Shown: piece by piece, positions 5,840-11,434 of the stretch
Layout of the letters: every line of letters starts with the position of its first letter
Numbering within the stretch: position 1 is the first letter of the stretch
DNA from: UBA2862 sp045658005
GTDB taxonomy: Bacteria; Bacillota; Clostridia; Christensenellales; Aristaeellaceae
DNA: 11,434 nucleotides
Reading direction: 5' to 3'
NCBI GenBank assembly: GCA_045658005.1
Contig: JAZOUD010000162.1
Location: 1 to 11,434, forward strand
Program-made: the position numbers and the translations under genes
The notes under the pieces: generated by a model
Seen by the model: only the letters and a program-made list of their open reading frames with translations
Databases searched by the model: none
What the model was told of the DNA's origin: nothing

Positions 5840-5850
5840 AATTCTATTAT
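5823..5850 (+). promoter_or_regulatory. Promoter of the ABC exporter gene
   Basis: -35 TTGACT (5823-5828), a 16-bp spacer and -10 TATTAT (5845-5850), in an AT-rich pocket. It gives a leader of about 25 nt with GGAGG at 5870-5874. Confidence 0.75.
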
Positions 5851-5881
5851 AAAAACAATACCACATACCGGAGGCCCACCC

Positions 5882-7654
5882 ATGCAGCAAACCCGCAAGC
5901 GCCGCTCCGCAAGCGAGACCCTGCGCCTGTTCAAAACCTTCCTGCCCTACTTCAGGCCGTACCTGCCAGTGCTCCTGCTGGACCTGTTCTGCGCGGCGCT
6001 GACCACGGTCTGCGACCTGGTGCTGCCGATGATCGTGCGCTACATCACCGGCATGGGCGCGACCAACCTGCCCGCGCTCACCGTGGCGACGGTGCTGCGG
6101 CTGGGGGCACTGTACGTGGCGCTGCGCATCGTGGACACCGCGGCCAACTACTTCATGCAGTCCGTGGGCCACATCATGGGCACCCATATCGAGACCGACA
6201 TGCGCCGCGACCTTTTCGCCCACCTGATGGAGCTGCCCCACGCCTACTACAGCGGCACCAAGATCGGTCAGATCATGTCCCGCATCACCAGCGACCTGTT
6301 CGACATCACGGAATTTGCCCACCATTACCCCGAGGAGCTGTTCATCACCAGCCTGAAGGTGATCGTCGCCTTCATCATACTCTGCGGCATGAACGTGCCC
6401 CTGACGCTGATCATATTCGCGTCGCTGCCGCTGATGGTACTGTGCAGCAACCACTTCGCCAGGCCCATGCAGAAGTCCTTCAAGGATTCCCGTTTCCAGC
6501 TCGGCGAGATCAACGCCCGGGTGGAGGACAGCCTGTCCGGCATACGGGTGGTGAAGTCCTTCGCCAACGAGGACGTGGAAATGGAGAAGTTCAAGCGCGA
6601 CAGCCACGCCTTCCTGGCGGTCAAGAAGCGCATGTACCGGGCCATGGCCGGCTTTCACTCGGTCACCCGCATGTTCGACGGCATCATGTACATACTGGTG
6701 GTGTGCGTCGGGGCGATCTTCATGATCCACGGGCGCATCACCGCGGCGGACCTGGTGGCCTACCTGCTGTATGTCACCACGCTGCTGGCGTCGATCCGCC
6801 GTCTGGTGGAATTCACCGAGAACTTCCAGCGGGGCATCACCGGCATCGAGCGCTTCGCCGAGGTGATGGACGTGCCCGCCACCATCGCGGACCTGCCCGG
6901 CGCGGTGGAACTGAATAACGTGCGGGGCGAGCTGGAATTTGACGACGTGTCCTTTGCCTACGCCGATGGTGGCACCGACGTGCTCAGCCACATCCGCCTG
7001 CACGTCAGCCCCGGCGAGAGCGTGGCGCTGGTGGGGCCCTCGGGCAGCGGCAAGACCACGCTGTGCAACCTGATTCCCCGGTTCTACGAGGTCAGGTCCG
7101 GCGTCATCCGCGTGGACGGCACGGACATCCGGCAGTATACGCTGAAATCCCTGCGCCGGCAGATCGGCATGGTGCAGCAGGACGTGCACCTGTTCTCGGG
7201 CACGGTGCTGTCAAACATCGAATACGGACGCCCCGGCGCCAGCCGGGAGGCTGTCATCGAGGCGGCGAAGCTGGCCGGCGCCCACGAGTTCATCATGGCG
7301 CTGGAAAAGGGCTACGACACCTACGTGGGCGAGCACGGCGTCAAGCTGTCCGGCGGCCAGAAGCAGCGCATCTCCATCGCCCGAGTTTTCCTGAAGAACC
7401 CGCCGATACTGATCCTCGACGAGGCCACCAGCGCCCTGGACAACGAATCGGAGCAGCTGGTGCAGCGGTCCCTGGAAAAGCTGATGAAGGGGCGCACCAC
7501 GTTCACCATCGCCCACCGCCTGACCACCATACGCAACGCCAACACCATACTGGTGCTGACCGACGAGGGCATCGTCGAGCAGGGCAGCCACGCAGACCTG
7601 ATGGCGAAAAAGGGCGTGTATTACAGGCTGTACAGCATGTACCAGGACCGGTGA
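5882..7654 (+). CDS. ABC exporter, fused membrane and ATPase domains (multidrug/lipid type)
   Basis: 590 residues, starting at ATG 5882 with GGAGG 7 nt upstream. It is a half-transporter that must pair with another half, most simply itself. Residues 25-315 are a type-I exporter membrane domain with about six helices (clear at 27-50, 67-85, 157-188 and 262-282), including the coupling-helix region near HLMELPHAYYSGTKIGQIMS (114-133). The ATPase domain (about 350-588) is complete: Walker A GPSGSGKTT (385-393), Q-loop VQQD (431-434), signature LSGGQKQR (489-496), Walker B ILILDE with catalytic Glu514, D-loop SALD and switch His545. All catalytic residues are intact. The family exports drugs, lipids or peptides; the substrate cannot be read from the sequence. 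It is transcribed alone and its TGA directly abuts the stop of the convergent mnmM gene. Confidence 0.93.
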   Translation: MQQTRKRRSASETLRLFKTFLPYFRPYLPVLLLDLFCAALTTVCDLVLPMIVRYITGMGATNLPALTVATVLRLGALYVALRIVDTAANYFMQSVGHIMGTHIETDMRRDLFAHLMELPHAYYSGTKIGQIMSRITSDLFDITEFAHHYPEELFITSLKVIVAFIILCGMNVPLTLIIFASLPLMVLCSNHFARPMQKSFKDSRFQLGEINARVEDSLSGIRVVKSFANEDVEMEKFKRDSHAFLAVKKRMYRAMAGFHSVTRMFDGIMYILVVCVGAIFMIHGRITAADLVAYLLYVTTLLASIRRLVEFTENFQRGITGIERFAEVMDVPATIADLPGAVELNNVRGELEFDDVSFAYADGGTDVLSHIRLHVSPGESVALVGPSGSGKTTLCNLIPRFYEVRSGVIRVDGTDIRQYTLKSLRRQIGMVQQDVHLFSGTVLSNIEYGRPGASREAVIEAAKLAGAHEFIMALEKGYDTYVGEHGVKLSGGQKQRISIARVFLKNPPILILDEATSALDNESEQLVQRSLEKLMKGRTTFTIAHRLTTIRNANTILVLTDEGIVEQGSHADLMAKKGVYYRLYSMYQDR

Positions 7655-8224
7655 TCATCCCTTCTTCTTCACCGCGATCAGCTGGGGCGGGTCGTTGGGC
7701 TGGTTCATGTAGCGCTCCAGCAGCGCGTCGTAGCGCTTTGGATCCAGCCGGCCCGCCCATTCCGTCAAGGCCTCCAGCTCCCGCGCTCCCTCCTCATGGC
7801 CCGGATACACGCAAACCGTCATCAATCCCTGGGGCCTGAGCAGCGTCAGCGCCGCGTCCACGGCCTGAAGCGTCGTCCCGGTCCGGGTGGTGACGGCGTG
7901 TTCGGCCCCCGGCAGCCAGCCCAGGTTGAACATCACCGCGTCCACCGGCTCCGGCACGAAGTCGGCCATGTGCTGGTGGCCCTGGCAAAAGAGCGTCGCC
8001 CGGTCCGAAAGGCCCTCGTCCCGCAGGCGCTGGCCGGTCCTCTCCACCGCCTCCGGCTGTACGTCGAAGGCATACACGTGCCCGTCCGGCCCCACCCGAC
8101 GGCACAGCCAAAGGGTGTCCCTGCCGTTGCCCATCGTGGCGTCCACGGCTCGCGCGCCGGGAAAGAGCGCCGTCTCCATCAATGCCGCCGCCCAGAACCG
8201 GGCGGACCTGAAATCCTGTGCCAT
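7655..8224 (-). CDS. mnmM: MnmM (YtqB) tRNA wobble-uridine methyltransferase
   Basis: 189 residues, close to the length of Bacillus YtqB. The ATG at 8224 is chosen because AAGGGGG lies shortly upstream; starts at 8251 or 8323 lack a ribosome binding site and would precede or overlap the promoter. It is a class I SAM-dependent methyltransferase of the family once called rRNA_methylase (PF06962). Motif I is DATMGNGRD (28-36), with the acidic ribose-binding Asp54 in YAFDVQ. Family-specific motifs are FNLGWLPG (99-106), TTRTGTTLQA (112-121), YPGHEEG (140-146) and the C-terminal NQPNDPPQLIAV (174-185). In Bacillus this enzyme methylates the 5-aminomethyl group of U34 in tRNAs to give mnm5(s2)U. 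The tRNA-Lys in this window has C34, so it is not a substrate; the UUU isoacceptor would be. The gene is convergent with the ABC exporter with no gap. Confidence 0.88.
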   Translation of the reverse strand: MAQDFRSARFWAAALMETALFPGARAVDATMGNGRDTLWLCRRVGPDGHVYAFDVQPEAVERTGQRLRDEGLSDRATLFCQGHQHMADFVPEPVDAVMFNLGWLPGAEHAVTTRTGTTLQAVDAALTLLRPQGLMTVCVYPGHEEGARELEALTEWAGRLDPKRYDALLERYMNQPNDPPQLIAVKKKG

Positions 8225-8249
8225 GCCGCATTCCCCCTTGCTATCTGCC

Positions 8250-8278
8250 ATTATACAGGAAACGATCGTCTTTGAAAA
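8250..8278 (-). promoter_or_regulatory. Promoter of mnmM
   Basis: On the minus strand, TTTTCA (8278-8273), a 17-bp spacer and a perfect -10 TATAAT (8255-8250). The leader would be only about 20 nt, just enough for the ribosome binding site. Confidence 0.6.
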
Positions 8279-8331
8279 GCGCCGCGGTCGCGCCGGGTTG
8301 TGAATTGTATGAAATCTTTTCACGGCGTTCG

Positions 8332-8360
8332 TTGAAGTGGCCTTTCATCTATGATACAAT
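8332..8360 (+). promoter_or_regulatory. Promoter of the MATE gene
   Basis: -35 TTGAAG (8332-8337), a 17-bp spacer and -10 TACAAT (8355-8360). The start codon at 8401 is about 34 nt beyond the expected transcription start. The promoter rules out the longer in-frame start at 8218. Confidence 0.7.
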
Positions 8361-8400
8361 CCATGAATTGAGTTACAACACAACAACCAAGGAGCCACCC

Positions 8401-9810
8401 ATGCAAAGCGATCTGAGGAACCGCCGTTCATTGAAGTCCGCGTTGATCGGCAACCGTGCCTTTTACGTCATGGTGCTCTCGATCCTGGTGCCCATCGTCG
8501 TTCAGAACGCCATCTCCAACTTCGTGAACCTGTTGGACAACATCATGGTGGGCCAGGTGGGCACGGAGCAGATGTCGGGCGTGTCCATCGTCAACCAGCT
8601 GATGTTCGTGTTCAACCTGTGCGTGTTCGGCGGCATCTCCGGCGCGGGCATATTCTCGGCGCAGTACGCCGGCGCGAACAACCAGGAGGGCGTGCGCCAC
8701 TGCTTCCGCTACAAGTTGTACCTGTGCGCGGTGCTGATCGTCGCCGCCCTGGCGATCTTCCTGGGCGGCGGCGAATTCCTGATCAACCGGTTCCTGCACG
8801 ACGAGGCCGACGCCGGGCGCGTCGCCACGACCCTGAGCCACGGCATGGATTACCTGCACGTCATGCTCTGGGGCATGCTGCCCTTCGCGCTGACCCAGGT
8901 GTACGCCAGCACCCTTAGGGAAAACGGCGAGACGAAGCTGCCCATGCTCGCGGGCATCGTGGCGGTATTCGTAAACCTCATCTTCAACTACCTGCTGATC
9001 TTCGGCCACCTGGGCTTCCCCCGGCTGGGCGTGCGGGGCGCGGCCATCGCCACAGTGCTCTCCCGTTTCGTGGAGCTGGCCATCGTCGTCGTCAGCACCC
9101 ACGCGAACCCCGATCGGTATCCCTTCGCAAAGGGCGTGTACGGCAGCCTGCGGGTGCCCGGCGACCTGGCGAAGCAGATCACCCTGAAGGGCATGCCGCT
9201 GCTGATCAACGAGTGCCTTTGGTCCACGGGCATGACCGTGCTGGTGCAGTGCTATTCCCAGCGGGGGCTGGACGTGGTGGCCGCCATGAACATCTCCAGC
9301 ACCGTCTCCAACCTGTTCTCCGTGGCCATACTGTCCATGGGCAGCGCCACCGCCATCATCGTGGGCCAGACCCTCGGGGCAAACGACATGGCGCGGGCGA
9401 AGGACCAGGCCTGGAAGCTGGTGTTCTTTTCGCTGTGTCTCAGCGCCGGAACGCTGGTTTTGATGCAGCTGGTCGCGCCGCTGATTCCACAGCTCTACCA
9501 GACCTCCGAAGCCGTGCGCCAGCTGGCGACCCGGCTTCTGCGGATCTACGCGCTGTGCCTGCCCCTGATCTCATTCTGCAACAGCGCGTATTTCATACTG
9601 CGCTCCGGCGGCAAGACGCTGATCACCTTCCTGTTCGACAGCGGCTATACCTGGGTGATCAGCGTGCCCATCGCCTGGACCCTGGTCCACCTGACGGGCC
9701 TGCCGGTGGAGACGGTCTATCTGCTGGTACAGCTGGCCGAGATCATCAAGTGCGCCTTCGGCTATGTGCTGCTGCGCAGGGGCGTGTGGATGAACAACAT
9801 CGTGGTATGA
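8401..9810 (+). CDS. MATE-family multidrug efflux protein
   Basis: 469 residues, starting at ATG 8401 with AAGGAG (8389-8394) upstream. It is a membrane antiporter of the multidrug and toxic compound extrusion family, which expels cationic drugs or metabolites using a Na+ or H+ gradient. The length fits the usual 12-helix fold of two six-helix halves. Visible family features are NLLDNIMVGQVGTEQMSGVS (43-62), QYAGANN (88-94), LRENGETKLPM (172-182), the long loop and helix FNYLLIFGHLGFPRLGVRGA (195-214), and in the second half VGQTLGAND (321-329), the counterpart of QYAGANN. This last pairing reflects the internal duplication. It belongs to the broad bacterial (NorM/DinF-like) group, but the substrate cannot be told. 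It is monocistronic and convergent with the CAP gene. Confidence 0.92.
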   Translation: MQSDLRNRRSLKSALIGNRAFYVMVLSILVPIVVQNAISNFVNLLDNIMVGQVGTEQMSGVSIVNQLMFVFNLCVFGGISGAGIFSAQYAGANNQEGVRHCFRYKLYLCAVLIVAALAIFLGGGEFLINRFLHDEADAGRVATTLSHGMDYLHVMLWGMLPFALTQVYASTLRENGETKLPMLAGIVAVFVNLIFNYLLIFGHLGFPRLGVRGAAIATVLSRFVELAIVVVSTHANPDRYPFAKGVYGSLRVPGDLAKQITLKGMPLLINECLWSTGMTVLVQCYSQRGLDVVAAMNISSTVSNLFSVAILSMGSATAIIVGQTLGANDMARAKDQAWKLVFFSLCLSAGTLVLMQLVAPLIPQLYQTSEAVRQLATRLLRIYALCLPLISFCNSAYFILRSGGKTLITFLFDSGYTWVISVPIAWTLVHLTGLPVETVYLLVQLAEIIKCAFGYVLLRRGVWMNNIVV

Positions 9811-9814
9811 AAAC

Positions 9815-9857
9815 GGAGCCGTCCCGAATAGGGAACGGCCCCGGCGCTGCGCAGCGC
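9815..9857. terminator. Convergent terminator and adjacent palindrome
   Basis: GGAGCCGTCCC (9815-9825) pairs with GGGAACGGCCCC (9831-9842) with one bulged base and a 5-nt loop GAATA. On the minus strand four T follow shortly (9813-9810), so it fits best as the terminator of the CAP gene. On + there is no T-run. A perfect palindrome GCGCTGCGCAGCGC (9844-9857) follows and may act as a second hairpin. It lies between the MATE stop (9810) and the CAP stop (9872). Confidence 0.55.
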
Positions 9858-9871
9858 AAATTATGTCGATT

Positions 9872-10351
9872 TTACTTTCCGAACAGCTGCACCCAGTAGG
9901 TCACGCCGCCGGAGACGACGGCGCACGCGCCGATGCTGCCGTAGCTGGCGCGCAGTATGTTGGCCCTGTGGCCGCTGGAGGTCATCCAGGCCGCCATCAC
10001 CTTGTCCGCCGTGCGCTGGCCCATGGCGATGTTCTCGCCGTAGGCGGCGCTGCTGACGGTGCGCCAGGCGGTGCCGTCGGGGCGCGTGTGGCTGAATTTG
10101 CGGGTGATCTCACCGGCCCTTATACGGGCCGCCCGACTCAGCTCGGCGCTGACGTTCAGCGTTCCAAGTCCCCGCCGGACGCGCTCCTGGTTGACCTGGC
10201 GCACCACCTCGCCTGACAGGGATGTCCTGAGGGAAACGGTCGAACGTGCGGGTTGTGAAGCGCCGGCCGTCCATGTCGACGCCAGGGCCGTACCCTGTGT
10301 AAACAGCATCAGGCCAACGGCCACTATCCATGCAAGTATCCTTTTGTTCAA
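9872..10351 (-). CDS. Secreted CAP-domain (SCP/YkwD-like) protein
   Basis: 159 residues, starting at TTG (10351-10349) with AAGGAAG spaced normally upstream; no in-frame ATG gives a signal peptide. Residues 1-25 are a signal peptide (KRILAWIVAVGLMLF core, cleavage near ALAS). A short linker is followed by one CAP domain (about 47-158). It has the cavity residues: His88 in FSHTRPDG, Glu106 in GENIA and His128 in SGHRANIL. The ending GGVTYWVQLFGK is typical of bacterial members. In bacteria these proteins are exported and associated with the envelope or spores. No general biochemical activity is established; lipid, metal and peptidoglycan roles have all been proposed. There is a single cysteine (143) and no sorting signal or wall-binding repeat. 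A promoter with a palindrome at its start point suggests regulation by a dimeric repressor. Confidence 0.9.
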   Translation of the reverse strand: MNKRILAWIVAVGLMLFTQGTALASTWTAGASQPARSTVSLRTSLSGEVVRQVNQERVRRGLGTLNVSAELSRAARIRAGEITRKFSHTRPDGTAWRTVSSAAYGENIAMGQRTADKVMAAWMTSSGHRANILRASYGSIGACAVVSGGVTYWVQLFGK

Positions 10352-10378
10352 ACTGTGCTTCCTTCTTTCTGTCGTGAA

Positions 10379-10396
10379 TTTGAAATATATTTCAAA
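10379..10396. promoter_or_regulatory. Perfect 18-bp palindrome, operator candidate
   Basis: TTTGAAATATATTTCAAA is a perfect loopless palindrome. It begins 4 bp downstream of the CAP gene -10 box and so covers the expected transcription start. This is a classic repressor position. The motif does not match a regulator consensus that I can name with confidence. Confidence 0.6.
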
Positions 10397-10399
10397 GAT

Positions 10400-10428
10400 A
10401 TTTTATATACATCCCATAATTTTGTCAA
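10400..10428 (-). promoter_or_regulatory. Promoter of the CAP gene
   Basis: On the minus strand, a perfect -35 TTGACA (10428-10423), a 17-bp spacer and -10 TAAAAT (10405-10400). A strong sigma-A match, followed directly by the palindrome at 10396-10379. Confidence 0.8.
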
Positions 10429-10490
10429 CATAATATCAGGCAATATGCATAAATTGGCAGAAATGGAAGCCCAAGGAAGGCGGATGACCC

Positions 10491-11309
10491 ATGACCAATG
10501 ACGATACCATGCGCGCGGACGCGGCGCTGGCGGCGCGGGGGCTTGCGCCCAGTCGGGAGCGCGCCCGGGCCCTGATCGAAGCGGGGCTGGCCACCGTGAA
10601 CGGCATGCCCATCGACAAGCCCGCAAGGCGGGTGAGCGAAGCTGACCGGCTGGCGGTCATCGGCGACACCCACCCCTACGTCAGCCGGGGCGGATTGAAG
10701 CTGGAGAAGGCCCTCAATGTCTTCGGCACAGATGTGTCCGGACTGGTCTGCGTGGACGTGGGCGCGTCCACCGGTGGCTTTACCGACGTGCTGCTCAGAA
10801 ACGGGGCAAGGCACGTCTACGCCGTAGACGTGGGCACTGCCCAGCTGCACGAATCGCTGCGCGTCGACCCCCGGGTGACGCGCATGGAGCGGGTCAACGC
10901 CCGGACGCTGCATCGCGCCATGTTCCCGGAGCCGCCGACGCTGGCTGTGATGGACGTGTCCTTCATCTCCATACGGCTGATCCTCCCGGCGCTGTTTGAG
11001 GTCCTGGGCGGGAAGGGCCGCGTGATCAGCCTCATAAAGCCCCAGTTCGAGGCCGGACGCCAGCGCATCGGCAAGAACGGCATCGTCACCAGTGCCGAAG
11101 CCCACCGGGATGTGCTGAAGGCCATCGTCGATTTCGCGCCGACGCTGGGCTGGCAGGTGACCGGACTGGACTTCTCCCCCATCGCCGGCGGCGACGGCAA
11201 CGTGGAGTTTTTGGCGGATCTGAGACCGGAGGATTGCTGCAAAGCAACGATGAACGACGCCGTCATCGACGACGTCGTGCGAAAAGCCCACGGAGCGAAG
11301 CTTCGATAG
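10491..11309 (+). CDS. tlyA: TlyA-family 2'-O-ribose methyltransferase (S4 + FtsJ-like)
   Basis: 272 residues. The ATG at 10491 is preferred, with AAGGAAGG at 10473-10480; an in-frame ATG at 10509 is too far from it. Residues 8-55 are an S4 RNA-binding domain (RADAALAARGLAPSRERARA, then LATVNG). Residues 62-265 are an FtsJ/RrmJ-like methyltransferase with SAM motif VDVGASTGGFTDVLL (88-102). The catalytic tetrad Lys70, Asp155, Lys183, Glu239 is complete and is offset by one from that of mycobacterial TlyA. TlyA methylates ribose in 16S rRNA and, in some species, 23S rRNA, which affects capreomycin sensitivity. The TlyA linker motif RxWV is not present (THPYVSRGG instead). In many Clostridia this gene lies beside dxs, nadK, argR or recN. 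Here it is flanked by the divergent CAP gene and a hairpin repeat, so it seems to have left that cluster. Any + promoter between 10396 and 10480 is weak (TTGTCA at 10422 with TATGCA at 10444). Confidence 0.92.
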   Translation: MTNDDTMRADAALAARGLAPSRERARALIEAGLATVNGMPIDKPARRVSEADRLAVIGDTHPYVSRGGLKLEKALNVFGTDVSGLVCVDVGASTGGFTDVLLRNGARHVYAVDVGTAQLHESLRVDPRVTRMERVNARTLHRAMFPEPPTLAVMDVSFISIRLILPALFEVLGGKGRVISLIKPQFEAGRQRIGKNGIVTSAEAHRDVLKAIVDFAPTLGWQVTGLDFSPIAGGDGNVEFLADLRPEDCCKATMNDAVIDDVVRKAHGAKLR

Positions 11310-11319
11310 GCAGGAATGC

Positions 11320-11366
11320 GGCAAATACTGATCTGTCGCGCACAGCGCGACAAATCAGTATTTGCC
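11320..11366. repeat. Dispersed hairpin element, copy 2
   Basis: A 22-bp stem (11320-11341 with 11345-11366) with loop ACA and a single mismatch, C11333/A11353. It matches copy 1 at 2272-2316 through both arms and shares 18 identical bases (GCGACAAATCAGTATTTG). It differs by a 4-nt insertion at the tip and by a compensated pair, A-T in copy 1 (2274/2314) and G-C here (11321/11365). It lies 10 nt past the tlyA stop. No T-run follows at once; a run of six T occurs at 11398-11403. Confidence 0.85.
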
Positions 11367-11434
11367 CGCAACAGCGCATCTGACAAACGGGACGGCGGTT
11401 TTTTCTCTTGCGAAAAGGGCGGTCCCCTCATATT

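Noticed and set aside
5810..7189. A 459-codon open frame on -, opposite the ABC exporter
   Set aside because: It is antisense to a complete ABC transporter, is very rich in His, Gln and Asp as expected of a reversed GC-rich frame, and has no domain.
10484..10501. A five-codon upstream frame (ATG ACC CAT GAC CAA TGA) overlapping the tlyA start
   Set aside because: The ATG lies only 3 nt after the ribosome binding site, too close for efficient initiation, and it is probably chance.
1..11434. CRISPR array, IS element or prophage
   Set aside because: No evenly spaced direct repeats, no transposase, integrase or phage structural gene, and no paired terminal repeats were seen. The two hairpin copies are 9 kb apart with ordinary genes between them.

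Overview
The window looks like a chromosomal stretch from a GC-rich member of the Clostridia, perhaps an uncultured gut Christensenellales-type lineage. The basis is a Gram-positive gene set (YkuD L,D-transpeptidase with PG-binding repeats, MnmM/YtqB, TlyA/YqxC, split CHR transporter, YkwD-type CAP protein), strong AGGAGG-like ribosome binding sites, consensus sigma-A promoters in AT-rich islands, and a tRNA with encoded CCA. The taxonomic placement is inference. No rRNA, CRISPR array, transposase or phage gene was seen.

Layout. 1-515 has no convincing gene but holds several strong hairpins. 564-797 (+) is a small ribbon-helix-helix protein behind a near-perfect promoter that carries a dyad in its spacer. 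866-941 (-) is tRNA-Lys(CUU) with its own promoter and terminator. 1157-2200 (+) is a secreted L,D-transpeptidase, convergent with 2322-4439 (-), a secreted protease with four Ig-like BIG2 domains and a C-terminal caspase-like (C14) domain. Between them lie a 13-bp bidirectional terminator and a 45-nt perfect hairpin, which recurs as a near copy behind tlyA at the right end of the window. 4593-5743 (-) is a translationally coupled pair of half-size CHR (chromate) transporters. Divergent from it is 5882-7654 (+), an ABC exporter whose stop codon abuts that of mnmM (7655-8224, -). 8401-9810 (+) is a MATE efflux protein, convergent with 9872-10351 (-), a secreted CAP protein that starts at TTG and has an 18-bp palindrome at its predicted transcription start. 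10491-11309 (+) is the TlyA-type 2'-O-methyltransferase.

How the genes relate. Apart from the chr pair, every neighbouring gene switches strand, so nearly all genes are single-gene transcription units with their own promoters. Recurring themes are the cell envelope (transpeptidase, caspase-like protease and CAP protein are all secreted), export (CHR, ABC, MATE) and RNA modification (MnmM, TlyA, next to a tRNA). I see no dedicated multi-gene system. The most unusual items are the dispersed hairpin family with a compensatory base change, the secreted BIG2-caspase protein, the autoregulation-like RHH unit and the operator-like palindrome before the CAP gene.
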